Positions 51,806 through 63,952 of a DNA stretch of 64,000 nt are shown here, piece after piece (within the stretch, counting starts at the first letter, position 1; every line of letters begins with the position of its first letter). The stretch comes from Dipteris shenzhenensis (lineage: Eukaryota; Polypodiophyta; Polypodiopsida; Gleicheniales): the NCBI GenBank assembly GCA_047967505.1, contig CM106539.1. One strand, 5' to 3'. The translations under genes and the position numbers were made by a program. A model generated the notes under the pieces. It was not told the origin of the DNA. It was given only the letters and a program-made list of their open reading frames with translations, and did not search any database.

Positions 51806-52650
51806 AATTCCACATCATGTTTGCACCAATGAGGGATTTAAACCTTGTAGTAGCAAAGAAGAGCCCATGGGCTGACTTAAATTAAGAGGAAGCACCAAGT
51901 GACCATACCCAATGCCACTTTAATGTTTCATATACTTGGGTATTCTTTTGTTAACCAATCCTAGTGCAACATAAAGAGATGCTCAACAAATAAGGTGTGA
52001 CCTTCCCTTTCTTCTATAATGTGGAAATGACATGTGCACTGCAATTTCTTAAACTCCTTGGAGTAGTCTACCAACAGATAAAATTTTTTTGCACTTTGTA
52101 TTTCATCTTAACCTTTCAATATGTAACTTTCAAATAAATCAATCAAAGATATAATTTTATCCCTGGGAAAACTTGCAAGTCATAAACTAAACTACAAAAT
52201 TGCCAACATGTTGTGAAATTGTGAAGCACATGTTTTGCGATGCATTGTACTATGTGGTCTATAAACTCGTGGTTGAATGGTCTTACATGACAATAGCCAT
52301 CTCTTTTTATACAACATACGTCTCTTCTTGTGTAGTCCTTCAACATCAACCATGCCAAACCTACTCCATTTTATGACAAGGTTATCTTCCATGCATCCAT
52401 TTTGGCAAACAAATTTCTTCTCCTTCACATCACACTATGGGATGTGCCATGAATGCATTCAATGTGGTGCCACTCAAAATCTCCCTTTGGAAAAATCATA
52501 GGTTTCCCCATAGATCTTAGAGTGTATAACTTGCCTTCCCTTGCAACACAGAAGGATGCAGGTGGCAAAAAGATAAGGCATTCATTTAGGAGATATGCGT
52601 ATCTATCTCCATTATGCAACACTCTAGTATAAACACATCTTAGGCCATTC
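51806..52650. other. No recognised gene
   Basis: Minus frames at 52143-52652 (CVYTRVLHNGDRYAYLLNEC, WSRFGMVDVEGLHKKRR) look like remains of one protein together with 50862-51161, but no family is recognised. Confidence 0.35.
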
Positions 52651-52657
52651 AAAGATT

Positions 52658-52683
<26 letters not shown>
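52658..52683. repeat. (GA)n microsatellite
   Basis: Thirteen AG units. Confidence 0.9.
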
Positions 52684-52688
<5 letters not shown>

Positions 52689-53062
52689 ACTATTTTGCCC
52701 GTGACCAACACAATGGTTGAAATAACAACCACCCTGCTGGTCTAGTTCATATTGTACTCTTTACAATTTATTGGATGAGTAGATGGAGCTATATATAAGA
52801 TTTATAGTTGAGAACATGGAAATGAGGATAAGGGCAAGGATCTTTGAGCATTGCAAACCCTAATATGTCAAGAGACTCAAAGATAGGATTGTATGTTGCT
52901 ATAAAATACACTAGACTTAGACCTATCTTTGCAAGCTTTGAATGACTTGAAATTTGGTCATATTGGAGAATTTCATCATGGACATAGATGCCCATTTCTC
53001 CCAATTGAATGTCCCATCTTTCTTGGATCCTCGATGTGTGTTGCAAGCATAGGTAATAGTTG

Positions 53063-53130
53063 AGAATGAGGTGGCCGGAGGTCACCATAAGAATGAGGTG
53101 GCTAGAGGTCACGGTGAGAATGAGGTGGTT
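53063..53130. repeat. Tandem repeat, 27-bp unit, 2.5 copies
   Basis: Units begin AATGAGGTGG and contain GGAGGTCACC or AGAGGTCACG. Confidence 0.85.
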
Positions 53131-54260
53131 GAAAAAATACTAAACCTACTTGTTCCCCAAAACAAAAGCCAAAGTCAACAGAACTTGTAATAATTCGAAA
53201 AGATTTTGCCTTTAAACGTATCTTAAGTTTGCCTAAGGCCTTGTATGTGTGCATGCATTAACTTGAGTCCTTTTGAAAAGTACTAATATATAGGACTACA
53301 TTTTTGCCAATAGTACATACACCATAGCATGCTTTCACACACTCATGAAGTGTTGGGCTAAAGCTATCAATTGGGGCTGAAATTATAAGCTCACAACTAT
53401 CCGGGCAAGAGCAACCCCTAGATCTAACATAATAGATCAATTGGATCTTACAACAATCAAGATAGAAACTTTGCCCAAATCTGGGGACACTACAACTCAA
53501 ATGGAATGTAAAGGAACTTACAAAGTTCTACTTTAGAGAATGGTGGTAGTAGAAAGAGACAAACCTAGAAAGCTTAGGAAGAGATACCGATGCTTGATAA
53601 GATAGATGGATCATTGTGATCCTCAAGGGAAGAGAATGTTGAGATGATCATGGAACACTTTAAGAAGCTACTATCAATAGAGTCTAAAATTAATCAAGCT
53701 ATGCTTTAGGCCTTAGGTTAAAGTGTCAGTAATCTAGGCAATAGTCTATTGCTAGATAGACTTATTCTAGCTAGAATCACCACTAAACATCAAGGAATAA
53801 GAGGAGGCTTTTAATGTCATGGAAGATGGTAAAAGCCTTATAGAATCCTCACATATTTTATAAAAAATTATGGCAAGTTGTTGGAGCTTGTCTATAAGTA
53901 GTCTAGTAAGAGAGCCTCTTCAATGGGTTTGTCCTCGCCGTAATGGAAGTATCATTAAAATAATCCCAAAACGTGACAACAAGAAGGATCTAAATATTTC
54001 GAGGACTCTAACCATGCTTAATTGCAATTACAAATTATTGGCTAAAGCATTGGCTCTCAAAATAAGGAAGAAGATGTCACATTGGGTCTCAAACCTAAGC
54101 AAAAAGGCTTGATCAAAGGTAGAAACATTCTTGATCGGATTCCTAAGGACTATGGGAAGGATATGAACATTCCAAGGAGTCTAATTAGGATATATGATTC
54201 ATTAAATTTGACCTTGACAAGGATTAAGATAGATTAAACTAGGATTTTCTTACCCAGCAG
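53131..54260. other. No recognised gene
   Basis: Minus frame 53258-53500 is Cys-rich (RSRGCSCPDSCELIISAP) and plus frame 53870-54112 is short; neither is recognised. 53980-54210 (LNISRTLTMLNCNYKLLAKA, LALKIRKKM) vaguely recalls the RT of a non-LTR element but is too short to call. Confidence 0.35.
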
Positions 54261-54261
54261 T

Positions 54262-54425
54262 CCTTAACATGGAAATGGGTCGTATCTACACAATCTCTCT
54301 ATCTAACCAATTTCTCCTTGACATGGAAATGGGGCCTATCTACACAATCTCTCCTTTACATGGGACATGGGAATGGTCCTATCTAACCAATCTCTCCTTG
54401 GCATGGGAATGGAAATATCTACATA
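54262..54425. repeat. Imperfect tandem repeat, about 50-bp unit, three to four copies
   Basis: Units of the form ACATGGAAATGGGNCNTATCTAC ... AATCTCTCC. The frame through it repeats MEMG and YTIS motifs. Confidence 0.8.
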
Positions 54426-54769
54426 GATTAAATAATTCGTCTCCTCCCTAATTCTTCAGCCAAAATAGAGATCAATGGGGATATGTCTGATTCCTTCTCA
54501 CTTAAGAGATCAATCAAGCAAGATTACCCTATTACCCCTCTTCCTTTTTCCATTTTTACAGGCGTTGTGGAATGGCTTATAGAAAATGCGATGATGAAGG
54601 GTCAAATCAAAGGTATTGAAGTGCTTGATCGTTCTTGAACTACTTAAGAAATATATTTTAAATAATACAACCATTAAAAAAAGGCATTGCAAAGGTCATT
54701 GAGTGCCTTCTATACATTCTATGCTTTAGGATTTTCTAGAATTTTAGATGAGATACGACTGTCATTATT

Positions 54770-55424
54770 AAATATATCGATTTTTGTAATATTATATTTT
54801 TACCTATTACTTGGTGGAATACTTTGTTATTATGTTTATTTGTCTCAAAGTTGTAAAGGTGAGGAAAAGTATGGTTTGTTGGTGGCTCATGAAGGCAACA
54901 TTGATTTATGTATTTTATTTGCTCAAATGTATGTGTGCAGTTTTTGAAAGAGTTCAATGTGTGTATGAATTCATTATTGCTTTGCCGCATTGTTTTTTGG
55001 AGCTCATAACATCGTGGTTTTGTGAGCCAATATGTGTTTGCCATTGTCTGTAATGATTTTGACTCCGGTTTGAATAGCCAGCTGTCTCTTACTAGCTTGG
55101 ATTGAGATAAATCTCCACAACAGATGACATCGACATCTCCAAAGAATTTTGAATGATTTTTTTTTTATGTTCTCATACGTACGTCTGCAAAATCTAACGT
55201 GCGCCTTCCTACCAATGATGTTTCATCAAAGACAATAAGTTGTATTTGTTCATAAAGATAGATTAATATGTCAACCTTTTTCCTTGAGAGGGATGTCAAG
55301 TTTTTTGTTTGTAATGGTAAATGTAATGCGCAGTGTATAGTGAGTCTGTTTATGTTATAAGCTACTTTACCTATGTAAGCGAGCATTAATACATGCAATA
55401 GCTCATAATCTACATTTGTCATGG
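54770..55424 (-). pseudogene. PIF1-type helicase fragment, probable Helitron remnant
   Basis: Minus frame from 55424: AYIGKVAYNINRLTIHCALH, LPLQTKNLTSLSRKKVDILI, the Walker B segment LIVFDETSLVGRRTLDFADV, then FFGDVDVICCGDL near 55100. After frame breaks come CYELQKTMRQSNNEFIHTLN and YINQCCLHEPPTNHTF. The order and motifs match the PIF1-like helicase carried by Helitron Rep-Hel proteins (T-G-K-A-A-x-N-I, T-I-H-S-A-L, D-E-x-S-M-V, M-R-Q). Walker A and the Rep domain are not in the window. In Helitrons the helicase unwinds DNA during rolling-circle transposition. Confidence 0.75.
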
Positions 55425-56100
55425 TACATTTATAAGACCGCAGGCCTGATGAATCCTATTCAACTTGTTAATTTGGGAGGCTTTTTTGGGTGCTCCCAAA
55501 GACAGAGTTTCCTTTTCGAAAGGTTTATCTTTACTGAGCCATATTATGGCTTGAGCAATGCTCACATTTTAGAGCTTGCATAAGTCTTCCAATTTGCCAC
55601 CTTCTTGAATAGTTGTGGGTGTGCATTTTTTACAATTCTTGCTCGGTCTCTTCATATGCTCGTGCATGGTTTTGCGTTGATAGGTATCGTTTCTGCTAAT
55701 CCATCTCAAGTGCATAGTTTTGCCTTAATAGGTACTATTTCTGCTGAGCCATCTCAAGTTTAAGGATTTTTTTGGGGGGTTTTCATGAGCTCATATAGAG
55801 TTATGTTTGATAGGCTTTGAGATGCTTGTCCAAGTATGTTAGGGACCTGGGAGATCTCGCTTGCTTCTCTTGCAAAGCCACTTTGGTAATTCTAGACAAA
55901 GCTCTCGGGTCGAACACAAACTCATCTCCATCCACTCGAGTTTGAGTTCATCAGTACCATGGGTGGAGGTTGGATGCATCGTTAGTTTGGTTTCAACAAA
56001 AGCTCTGTTAACTGAGTATTTCAGTGATGACGAGTTCTATCATCTGAGTCTATTTGCCCTTGTTTGTTTCTAATATCCTATTCATGAAAAACGTAGAAGA
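55425..56100. other. No recognised gene
   Basis: May include more decayed Helitron sequence. Near 55640-55760 the segment CTCGTGCATGGTTTTGC...CTGCTNAGCCATCTCAAGT occurs nearly twice. Confidence 0.35.
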
Positions 56101-56106
56101 TCGTGG

Positions 56107-56290
56107 ATGAAGATAGACTTAGGGGGGTTTGATTTGTCTGTAGTGGATGCGGTAGGCCCAACCATCGCCAGAGCTCTTTTCAAATTGGACATGGGCGCAA
56201 TCACCCACCTGGCTAGCATCTTTCTAGGGAGCACAATCCCATGGATGCACGTATTTACACATAGATATGGGGACAACAATTCCCACACCC
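56107..56290 (-). repeat. SINE-like sequence, copy 1
   Basis: On the minus strand it has a T-arm-like segment (AGGTGGGTGATTGCGCCCAT) and ends in AAATCAAACCCCCCTAAGTC, nearly the same tail as copy 2 at 59183. The bodies between are diverged. Confidence 0.4.
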
Positions 56291-56592
56291 ACCATGACTA
56301 TGACCATCCACCTTGACTATGACTATAAAAACTGTTTAAATTTTAAAATCAAAACTATGGGCAAATTTATATTTTAAATTATATATAATTTTCTCTATAA
56401 TAAAATAAATAAATACAATGAGATGGAATCTTATCAAGAAATACAACCATATGAGCTTCTTTCTTTCTCTAAAAGAGTTTTAAATGTAAAGATATTGTAG
56501 GAAAGGGTGGGGTTTCTAGTCCTTTGGAAAAACAAAGAATTCGGCCAGTTGGGCTTGGTCCCAATTATCCACGTAGCTAGCATCTTTCTAAA

Positions 56593-58274
56593 TTGCTCCC
56601 TCTGTGATTAGAAGTAGCTTCATGCCATAGCTTGTCTATTCTTTGATCATCGTTGCTCGGATATTCGCCCTATTATAGAAATTCCACTTCGTTATCGCTC
56701 ACCTGCATATCATGAATGTGTTACTAGCTCCATCACGCCCACCTAGAAATCTTAAATCCCTAGAAATCTTCTGATCTTCCACAATCGACCTAGAAACTCC
56801 CTGTCACCAATTACCTTGATTATGTCGGCCTCCTTTCATATAATCAAAATTGTTTTCGTCGCTGCATTACCAAAGGGCCACAAGGATAATTTGAGATTGG
56901 GGTCATAGGAAAAAAGCGCCCCAGTTTTCTTAACAACCTTCATCACTGCAGCCTACTAGATGGGCTAACCATCATGGCTCAGAAATCATGTTGATGTATC
57001 CGTAATGAAAAATGGATGCCTGCACAACAAATTTGACGATAAGAATACCTGCATTGTTCAAAAAGACGTAAATTAAATTGCATAACAAATCTATAGATAG
57101 CATCACTAACCCACTATTTTTTGGGTGGTAAGAGATTGGGTGGCGTAAGTTATGCAAATCTATAGATTGCATAACCTGCACCCCAGTTTTTTGGGTGGCA
57201 TAAATTGTAAAAAAGGATTTTCAATGTCTCATCTCGATATACCTATGGACATGTCTCTCCAGTCTTAGCATAACGCTCACCCCTTTCCTACCAAGGTACG
57301 CTGCAAGTTGACCACCATGGCAGTAACATTAGAGAGAGAACCAAAGAGGGAGATGTTCTAAGTAGGTAACTAGCACAAGCAATCAAGGGAAACAAAGATC
57401 TTGTACACATTATGATTGGGCCCAAGAGCCATTGTAAATAACTGCAGTCTCAATTAACAGTATCATGACAAGAATTTCATTAACACAAAGGTCTTACAAA
57501 TATACCTAAGTGGTTGTAATGTCCAAGGATGCTACCGTAGCTGTCTCTATGGTGAAGTATACCCAATTTACAAAACAAAGGCACTGAGATGATGCCAGAA
57601 AAACACTACCAAACAAATGAGCTAGCTCTAATAATGCAAGTATTTAAAAGGAAGTTGTGGTACTTGCATAAAAAAAGTGCCAACATGCAGTTTGGATCAT
57701 TCCAATGGTAATTCCTTCACATATATCCATTTCAAAACAATTTTTTGAATTTTCATAGGAGCAACTAATTTTTCTATGCATGCCATCATGCTGACTAAAC
57801 TGTGTTGAGTAGCCCATTGACTACAAATTTTAACAAGTACAGATTTCGGACTACACATAAAGATCGAAAGATAGCAGAAGAAAAGAGCTACCGATTTGTT
57901 AATAGCAGCCATCAATCACAACGCAAGCAACACGGTGCTGACAAATGGCCAAATAGTAATAGGTTCTTCAAGAGCAACAAAGTCACAAGGCGGGAGAGAG
58001 GGAACTCACAGAGAATGCATGCTATGTAGGGTAAGTCCAATGATGAGCGTGCAAAGGATGGCAATGGCGATGCTACCTTTAAAAGTCTCAGAACATTTGG
58101 ATCTCCTCCCGTGCTTTAAGGTGGCAAGCCTCAAGTAATACTTGAGGAGGGGAGTCACAATAGCCCCGTTGATGTCACTGGTCTCCGGATCTGAAGTGTT
58201 CTTGGCCACGGTGAGGGTGGATTCATGCAAGAGGGAGTGATTGCAGGAGCAGGTATGGCAAACAGGATGGAGTG
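56593..58274. repeat. Long inverted repeat, left arm
   Basis: Reverse complement of 59435-61092 with scattered substitutions and small indels. Marker pairs: TTGCTCCCTCTGTGATTAGA (56593) with the complement at about 61073-61092, and ATGCAAGAGGGAGTGATTGC (58223) with the complement at about 59466-59485. Arms are about 1.66-1.68 kb and enclose about 1.16 kb. Confidence 0.93.
58006..58230 (-). other. Duplicated small open frame in the left arm
   Basis: Reads ESTLTVAKNTSDPETSDING, KHGRRSKCSETFKGSIAIAI, LCTLIIGLTLHSMHSL: a soluble part followed by one hydrophobic helix. The right arm holds the counterpart at 59494-59691. Both remain open despite sequence differences, which may mean they once encoded a small tail-anchored or signal-anchor protein. 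No family is recognised. Confidence 0.4.
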
Positions 58275-59105
58275 GACATGAGTCCTATTATTGAACCACA
58301 GGCAACGGTAGATTCAATCAGTAGAGGCAATGTGATAGTGGATTTGAAAGCATTTAGCACTAGCGTGTATGCTGTTGACACCAAATGGGTGACAGTATTC
58401 ACAGAATCAATGATGGTGATCCCATCTCCATCAGATTGCAAATCAAAAGTCCTGCGGGGATGTCGAGGAGATTGCCATGAGTCTATAATGGACTGAAGGA
58501 AGTAAGAGAATTTAGGTATGATCATTTGTCTTGGGAGGGAAGCAGGATTTTGGCCGAGGCCAATGAGTCCTCCAAAATAGAAGCGAGAATTCATTGAGTG
58601 GTGCCAGAGGTATCCGGTAGAGAGAGTATCATAAGAGAAGTCCTCTTTGATCTCCATATTTGATAGTATAGGGCAAAAAAGATCACATGAAGCTTATGAA
58701 AGAGTGTTGTTGTTGCACATTGAGAGTCACTGCAAGAGGCCTTATTGTATGTGGAAGATCTCGAAGGATTGAAGATGGTGCCAGATGATTGAGGGTAGCA
58801 ATTCACATAGGGTTTGCATTGGAGCCATACTAGATCTTTGCCTGTGTCTAAGATCGTTGTGAAGGCCATTGGAGGAGTTCCAATAGGAGCAATCATGATG
58901 AAGTCCCCATCGCTTATGTACAACAACATTTGGTCGTTCCTAGACAAGGCAGATTCCACCAAGTTGTCTATGGCATTCTGGGAGTGGCTCAATCAAAGGT
59001 TGCTTTGTTGCAAAGCTCGTCAAGATCTTTTGAGCTGAGCTACCTTATCTTTTCTCTATTTGTGTGTGACTTCTTCTTGAAGAGATACATGAAGGCCTTG
59101 GTTGA
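58223..59105 (-). pseudogene. Nepenthesin-like aspartic protease, decayed
   Basis: Plant A1 proteases of the nepenthesin class are secreted or apoplastic. From the right the minus strand reads MASISPLKSLNQGLHVSLQE, a break, then NLVESALSRNDQMLLYISDG, the first active site region FTTILDTGKDLVWLQCKPYV (D-T-G present, followed by K for S), then NPSRSSTYNKASCSDSQC. After a break come GLIGLGQNPASLPRQMIIPK, FSYFLQSI and DGITIIDSVNTVTHLVSTAY, where the second D-S-G/D-T-G is D-S-V. The middle of the protein is shortened and the 3' end runs into the inverted repeat arm. Confidence 0.7.
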
Positions 59106-59182
59106 GGCTCTTGAGGGGAGAGATGGAGGCCATTTTCACAAGCTGAAAAGTGGCAAAAATGGCAAGATGCGATGATCTTAGG

Positions 59183-59360
59183 GATAGATTAAGGGGGGTT
59201 TGGTTTGTCGTATCCACTGCATTGAAGAGGCGTGGACCCCTCCCTCCCATCGTTGAAAAAACGGAGCGCAGAGATGAGCAAAAGCTTATGGATGTGGGGA
59301 TCAAACCCACGACCTATCTACAAACATCTGAACACTCTTACCACCACACCACACACATGC
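59183..59360 (-). repeat. SINE-like sequence, copy 2 (tRNA-derived head)
   Basis: On the minus strand a tRNA-like head shows an A-box-like TGGTAAGAGTG. About 35 bases later comes a perfect T-arm, GTGGG-TTTGATC-CCCAC (59294-59310), a 5-bp stem with a 7-nt loop matching the Pol III B box. It is followed by about 110 bp and the tail CAAACCAAACCCCCCTTAAT. The head's first 30 bases are repeated at 59383-59420. A tRNA gene is excluded because no acceptor or anticodon stem forms. Confidence 0.55.
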
Positions 59361-59434
59361 TTATGCACATATGGGTTTTGTTTATAAACATCTGAAAACT
59401 CTTACCACCACACACACGTCCCTGCTATACCTAG

Positions 59435-61092
59435 CACTCCATCCTAATTGCCATACCTGCTCCTGCAATCACTCCCTCCTGCATGAATCCACCCTCACCA
59501 TGGCCAAGAACACTTCAGACCCCGAGACAAGCAACATCGATGGGGCTATCGTGACTCACCTCCTCAAGTATGCCACCGAAAAGCACGGGAGGAGATCCAA
59601 ATGTTCCAAGATTTTTAAAAGTAGCATCGCCATTGCCATCCTTTGCACGCTCGTCATTGGACTTACCCTACATAGCATGCATTCTCTATGAGTTCCTCTC
59701 TCCCGCCTTGTAATTTTGTTGCTCTTGAAGAACCTATTACTATTTGGCCTTTTGTCAACATCGTGCTACTTGTGTCATGATTGATGGCTGCCATTAACAA
59801 ATCGGTAGCTTTTTTCTTTTGCTATCTTCCAATCTTTATCCGTAGTCCGAAATATGTACTTGTTAAAATTTGTAGTCAATGGGCTACTCAACGCAGTTTA
59901 GCCAGCATGATGGCATGCATAGAAAAATTAGTTGCTCCTATGAAAATTCAAAAATTGTTTTGAAACGGATATATGTGAAAGAATCACCATTGGAATGATC
60001 CAAACTACATGTTGGCACTTTTTTTTAAGCAAGTACCACAACTTCCTTTTAAATACTTGCATTATTAGCCAGCTCATTTGTTTGGTAGTGTTTTTCATGG
60101 CGATCATATCATCTCAATGCCTTTGTTTTGTAAATTGGGTATACTTCACCGTAGAGACAACTATGGTACCATCCTTGGACATTACAACCACTTAGGTATA
60201 TTTGTAAGACCTTTGAAAGTGTCAATGGCATTCTTGTCATGATACTATTAATCGAGACTGCAGTTATTTACAATGGCTCTTGGGCCCAATCATAATGTGT
60301 ACGAGATCTTTGTTTCCCTTGATTACTTGTGCAAGTTACTTACTTGGAACATCTCCCTCTTTGATTCTCTCTCCAATGTTGGTGCCATGGTAGCATTCCT
60401 TGGTAGGAAAGGGGTGAGCGTTATGCTAAGAGTGGAGAGACATGTCCATAGGTATATCGAGATGAGTTAAAAACCCTTTTTTACAGTTTGTGCCACCCAA
60501 AAAACGGGGGCGCAAGTTATGCAATCTATAGATTTGCATAACTTACGCCACCCAATCTCTTGCCACCCAAAAAATAGTGGGTTAGTGATGCTATCTATAG
60601 ATTTGTTATGCAACTTAATTTACGCCTTTTTGAACAATGCAGGTATTCTTATCATCAATTTGTTGTGCAGGCATCCATTTTTCATTATGGATACATCAAC
60701 ATGATTTCTGGGCCATGTTGGTTAGCCCATCTAGCAGGCTATAGCGATGAAGGCTGCTAAGAGAACTATGGTGCTTTTTTCCTATGACCCCAATCTCAGA
60801 TTACCCTTATGGCCCTCGGTAATGCAGCGAGGAAAACAATTTTGATTATATGAAAGGAGGCCGATATAATCAAGGTCATTGGTGATATTGAGTTTCTATC
60901 TCAATTGCGGAAGATCAAAAGATTTCTAGGGATTTGAGATTTCTGGGTGGGCGTGAACTAGTAACACATTCATGATATGCAAGTGAGCGATAACGAAGTG
61001 GAATTTCTGTAAGAGGGTGAATATCCGAGTAGCGACGATCAAAGAACAAACAAGTTATGGCATGAAGCTACTTCTAATCACAGAGGGAGCAA
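59435..61092. repeat. Long inverted repeat, right arm
   Basis: Complement of 56593-58274. It contains the plus-strand frame ESTLTMAKNTSDPETSNIDG ... IAIAILCTLVIGLTLHSM (59494-59691) and frames such as MMAAINKSVAFFFCYLPIFI (59781) that mirror those of the left arm. Confidence 0.93.
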
Positions 61093-62094
61093 AGGGATGC
61101 AGATACTACATGCAAGTGAGAAATATCTTGCTAATGAAGTGTTTGTGTGTGGAAATACATTCATTTGAGTTGCATAATGATCAAAAAAGGCTATTGCAAA
61201 AATCTGAATGTAAAGAGGTTTTTACAGATGGTATTTAAACCTAATGAGATGAGATCGATGGCTACACGAGTAGTTCCCGTCTTCCTTTCATTGAGAGCAT
61301 CCAAGTTAGACTAGTGTTCCATAACAGTGTGGTTTGAGGTTCTTTCACTTACTTGCAACAATGAGATCCTAAAAATGAATGTGCCTTGTAGGATTTAGAA
61401 TTTGAGGAAGACTTTGCTACCTGCTACTGAATATGTTGCATAGGATATCGATCGAGTAGTTGCATGTCTCATCACATCGACTACGTACTAAAAGTGGGCG
61501 AGCTGACATACTAAAGAGTTACATTTGCACTCTTGAGATCAGAACGAGATTGAGTCAGAGAAATTTGCCATGTGCACAAGATTCATGATTGTTACCATTG
61601 TCTCTTCAACGATGGGTTCAGATCCCTCTCCAAACTCCAATCTCCTATCTTACTCTGATCAGAGATGCTTGGTGACTTTCATTCATGAGGCCATCTAACA
61701 CAGAGACCATCTCCTCAAGACAGATAAATATGATCTAAGTTTACATCAAATTCCACTTAGAACATGATCACTGAGTTTTCCTAGCCAGATAGCACGGTCT
61801 AGCAAGCCCCAAGGAGATGGTGCAACCGAGGCCTAGAGCACTGGCCAACAGATCTTTTTTGAGGATCTACCTCCATGCTCACCAAACTCGATGCAAGGTC
61901 TGCGAGTGTGACTATGGCACTTGTCCTAGTAGGACCATAGCCAGGAGACCACAACGGACCGCACACACCAACCGTCGCCATTACTCTGTCCTGGACTTTA
62001 TGCCACCTGACTCGTACATCATCGGGATCTTGCATGAGCTCGACTCCTTTACCAACATTCAAAGGTCCATCACAATGATGCCATACCACAGCTT

Positions 62095-62095
<1 letters not shown>
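61093..62095. other. No recognised gene
   Basis: Right flank of the inverted repeat; only short frames. Confidence 0.4.

Positions 62096-62140
<45 letters not shown>
62096..62140. repeat. (CT)n microsatellite
   Basis: About 22 CT units, 62097-62140. The Arg/Glu frame on the minus strand is an artefact. Confidence 0.95.
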
Positions 62141-62142
<2 letters not shown>

Positions 62143-63761
62143 CTCGCTCATTGATCACTTCTCATGAATGAAAGGATGTATAGTTTCATGTTTGAAAGTA
62201 GTTAGACAAGCCCTTGTCCATAGAATTCTTTTGTCTTCTAGTGACATTAAATATAGCATTTTATTTCTCTTTCTTTTTTCCACCCCTCTCGTCCTTGCTC
62301 TCTTTTCATTACAAGAGCCGTTGTAAATTTGCTTAGTTTTTCATTAGATTCAAGGCTTTCGCACGCATCTATAATGAAACTTTGGTCTCTTTCATGTACT
62401 TTATATTGATTTGATTTTACGATCTGTAATAATAATTGAAGCCTAATTGATTTTTATTAAAACCATATCATAATCACAATGCCACTCCTGTTTTACAATA
62501 TCAAGACCGGCTGCTAATATTGAGTATACCACCTTTCCATGCTGAAGCTCTCACTCCGTTTTGAAAGAGTCTCTCGCTTCCTTGCTCTCTATAGAAAACT
62601 TGGAATTGCATAATTGACTCAAGTTTACCCACACACTGAAAATGGGGTGTCTAATATTTCTCCTTGCCGATGTTTATTCCTTGATATGAGCACACTACAC
62701 TGCCATGTGAACCTAACTAGTCCAGACATGGTATGGTCTCACTTTAGTGCTTTACACACAGAATGGCATAATGTGACTCAATTTGTTACAAAAATAATGT
62801 CTCCAATCCTTGTTGATGTTTATTCCTTGATAAAAGCAATAATCTAAAAAGCATGGGAGCTCAATAAGTCAGTCTAGATTTTTTCAAAGATCAGGAAATC
62901 AGTTTCAACATATAGCCATAGTTTGCTTGCACTCACTGCACAGGAATTTAAGTCTGATATGCATGATCTGTGTCACGTTTCCTGCCTAGAAGGCTCTGGA
63001 CTAGAATCAATAGCTCACTAAGCCTATCTGTTAACTAATTGAAAGTGGGATCCATATCACACGAATATGATACCCATCAATCACACATTTTCCAAAAGAT
63101 GCAGTATCATAGCAACGAAATAAAGAAAGCTTCTTGCCAAATTGCAGTCCTTAAGAACTGAGGTAGGGTTAAAGGCATCTTACACAAGTCATTGAAAGAA
63201 CACAGACCTCGTGCCATCTGACTTCAAGGCAATAGGAACCGCTTGAGGATTTTTGTTAGCATCCAATCACACCTTAAATGTATCTTTTGGCTGCTGACAG
63301 CAACAGTTAAAGATCTACAATCTGTCTCACAGATTGCTTTTTGAATAGCAATTCTGTCAAGAGCTCATCAGGATACCTTCCTACCTGACGACAGGATCGA
63401 AATAAGTTAAATTTCATCATGGCCCATTACTACAACCATAGCAAAATTCAAGCCCATTACTACCGCCATCATGTTGCCAACTATAGAAGACACTGGAATC
63501 TCCAGAAGTCCATTTAGCTCATGTGATAATCAATTTTATCAGATTCACAACCTAGGGGGGAAGTTGCAAGAGCAGCACTGAACAGCTTTATCCTTTAGAC
63601 GGTAGCCAGATGAGCAGTGAACAATGTGCACACTCTGAATCTGGTTGCGGCGTCATAGAGCAAAGGATAACAAGCAATGCTAGGCTGAGAGCCTAAGGCG
63701 TGGTCAGATTTACACATTCACCACAAGGCAATAATGCTCTAGCAAGACCTGGCATTGAGCA
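62141..63761. other. No recognised gene
   Basis: AT-rich up to 62900, then neutral composition; no motif recognised. Confidence 0.4.
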
Positions 63762-63952
63762 CCTCTTCATTTCAGAGACAAGGCAAGGCCTTCACTGATT
63801 CTCCTCAACTCAATGATTCCCCACTGCAAAACTGAACACATCTCACTTCAAACCTCTTCATTTCAGAGATGAGGCAACGCCTTTCCTGATTCTCCTCAAC
63901 TCAGTGATTCTCCTCAACTCCCACTGCAAAACTAAACACATCTCACTTCAAA
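63762..63952. repeat. Tandem duplication, about 91-100 bp unit
   Basis: CCTCTTCATTTCAGAGA ... CTGATTCTCCTCAACTCA ... ACACATCTCACTTCAAA occurs at 63762-63852 and 63853-63952. The second unit has an extra inner repeat of TGATTCTCCTCAACTC. Confidence 0.93.

Noticed and set aside
59294-59360. tRNA gene suggested by the T-arm
   Set aside because: No acceptor or anticodon stem can be formed; interpreted as the head of a SINE-like sequence.
61799-62158. Arg/Glu repeat protein on the minus strand
   Set aside because: The repeat is the complement of a CT microsatellite.
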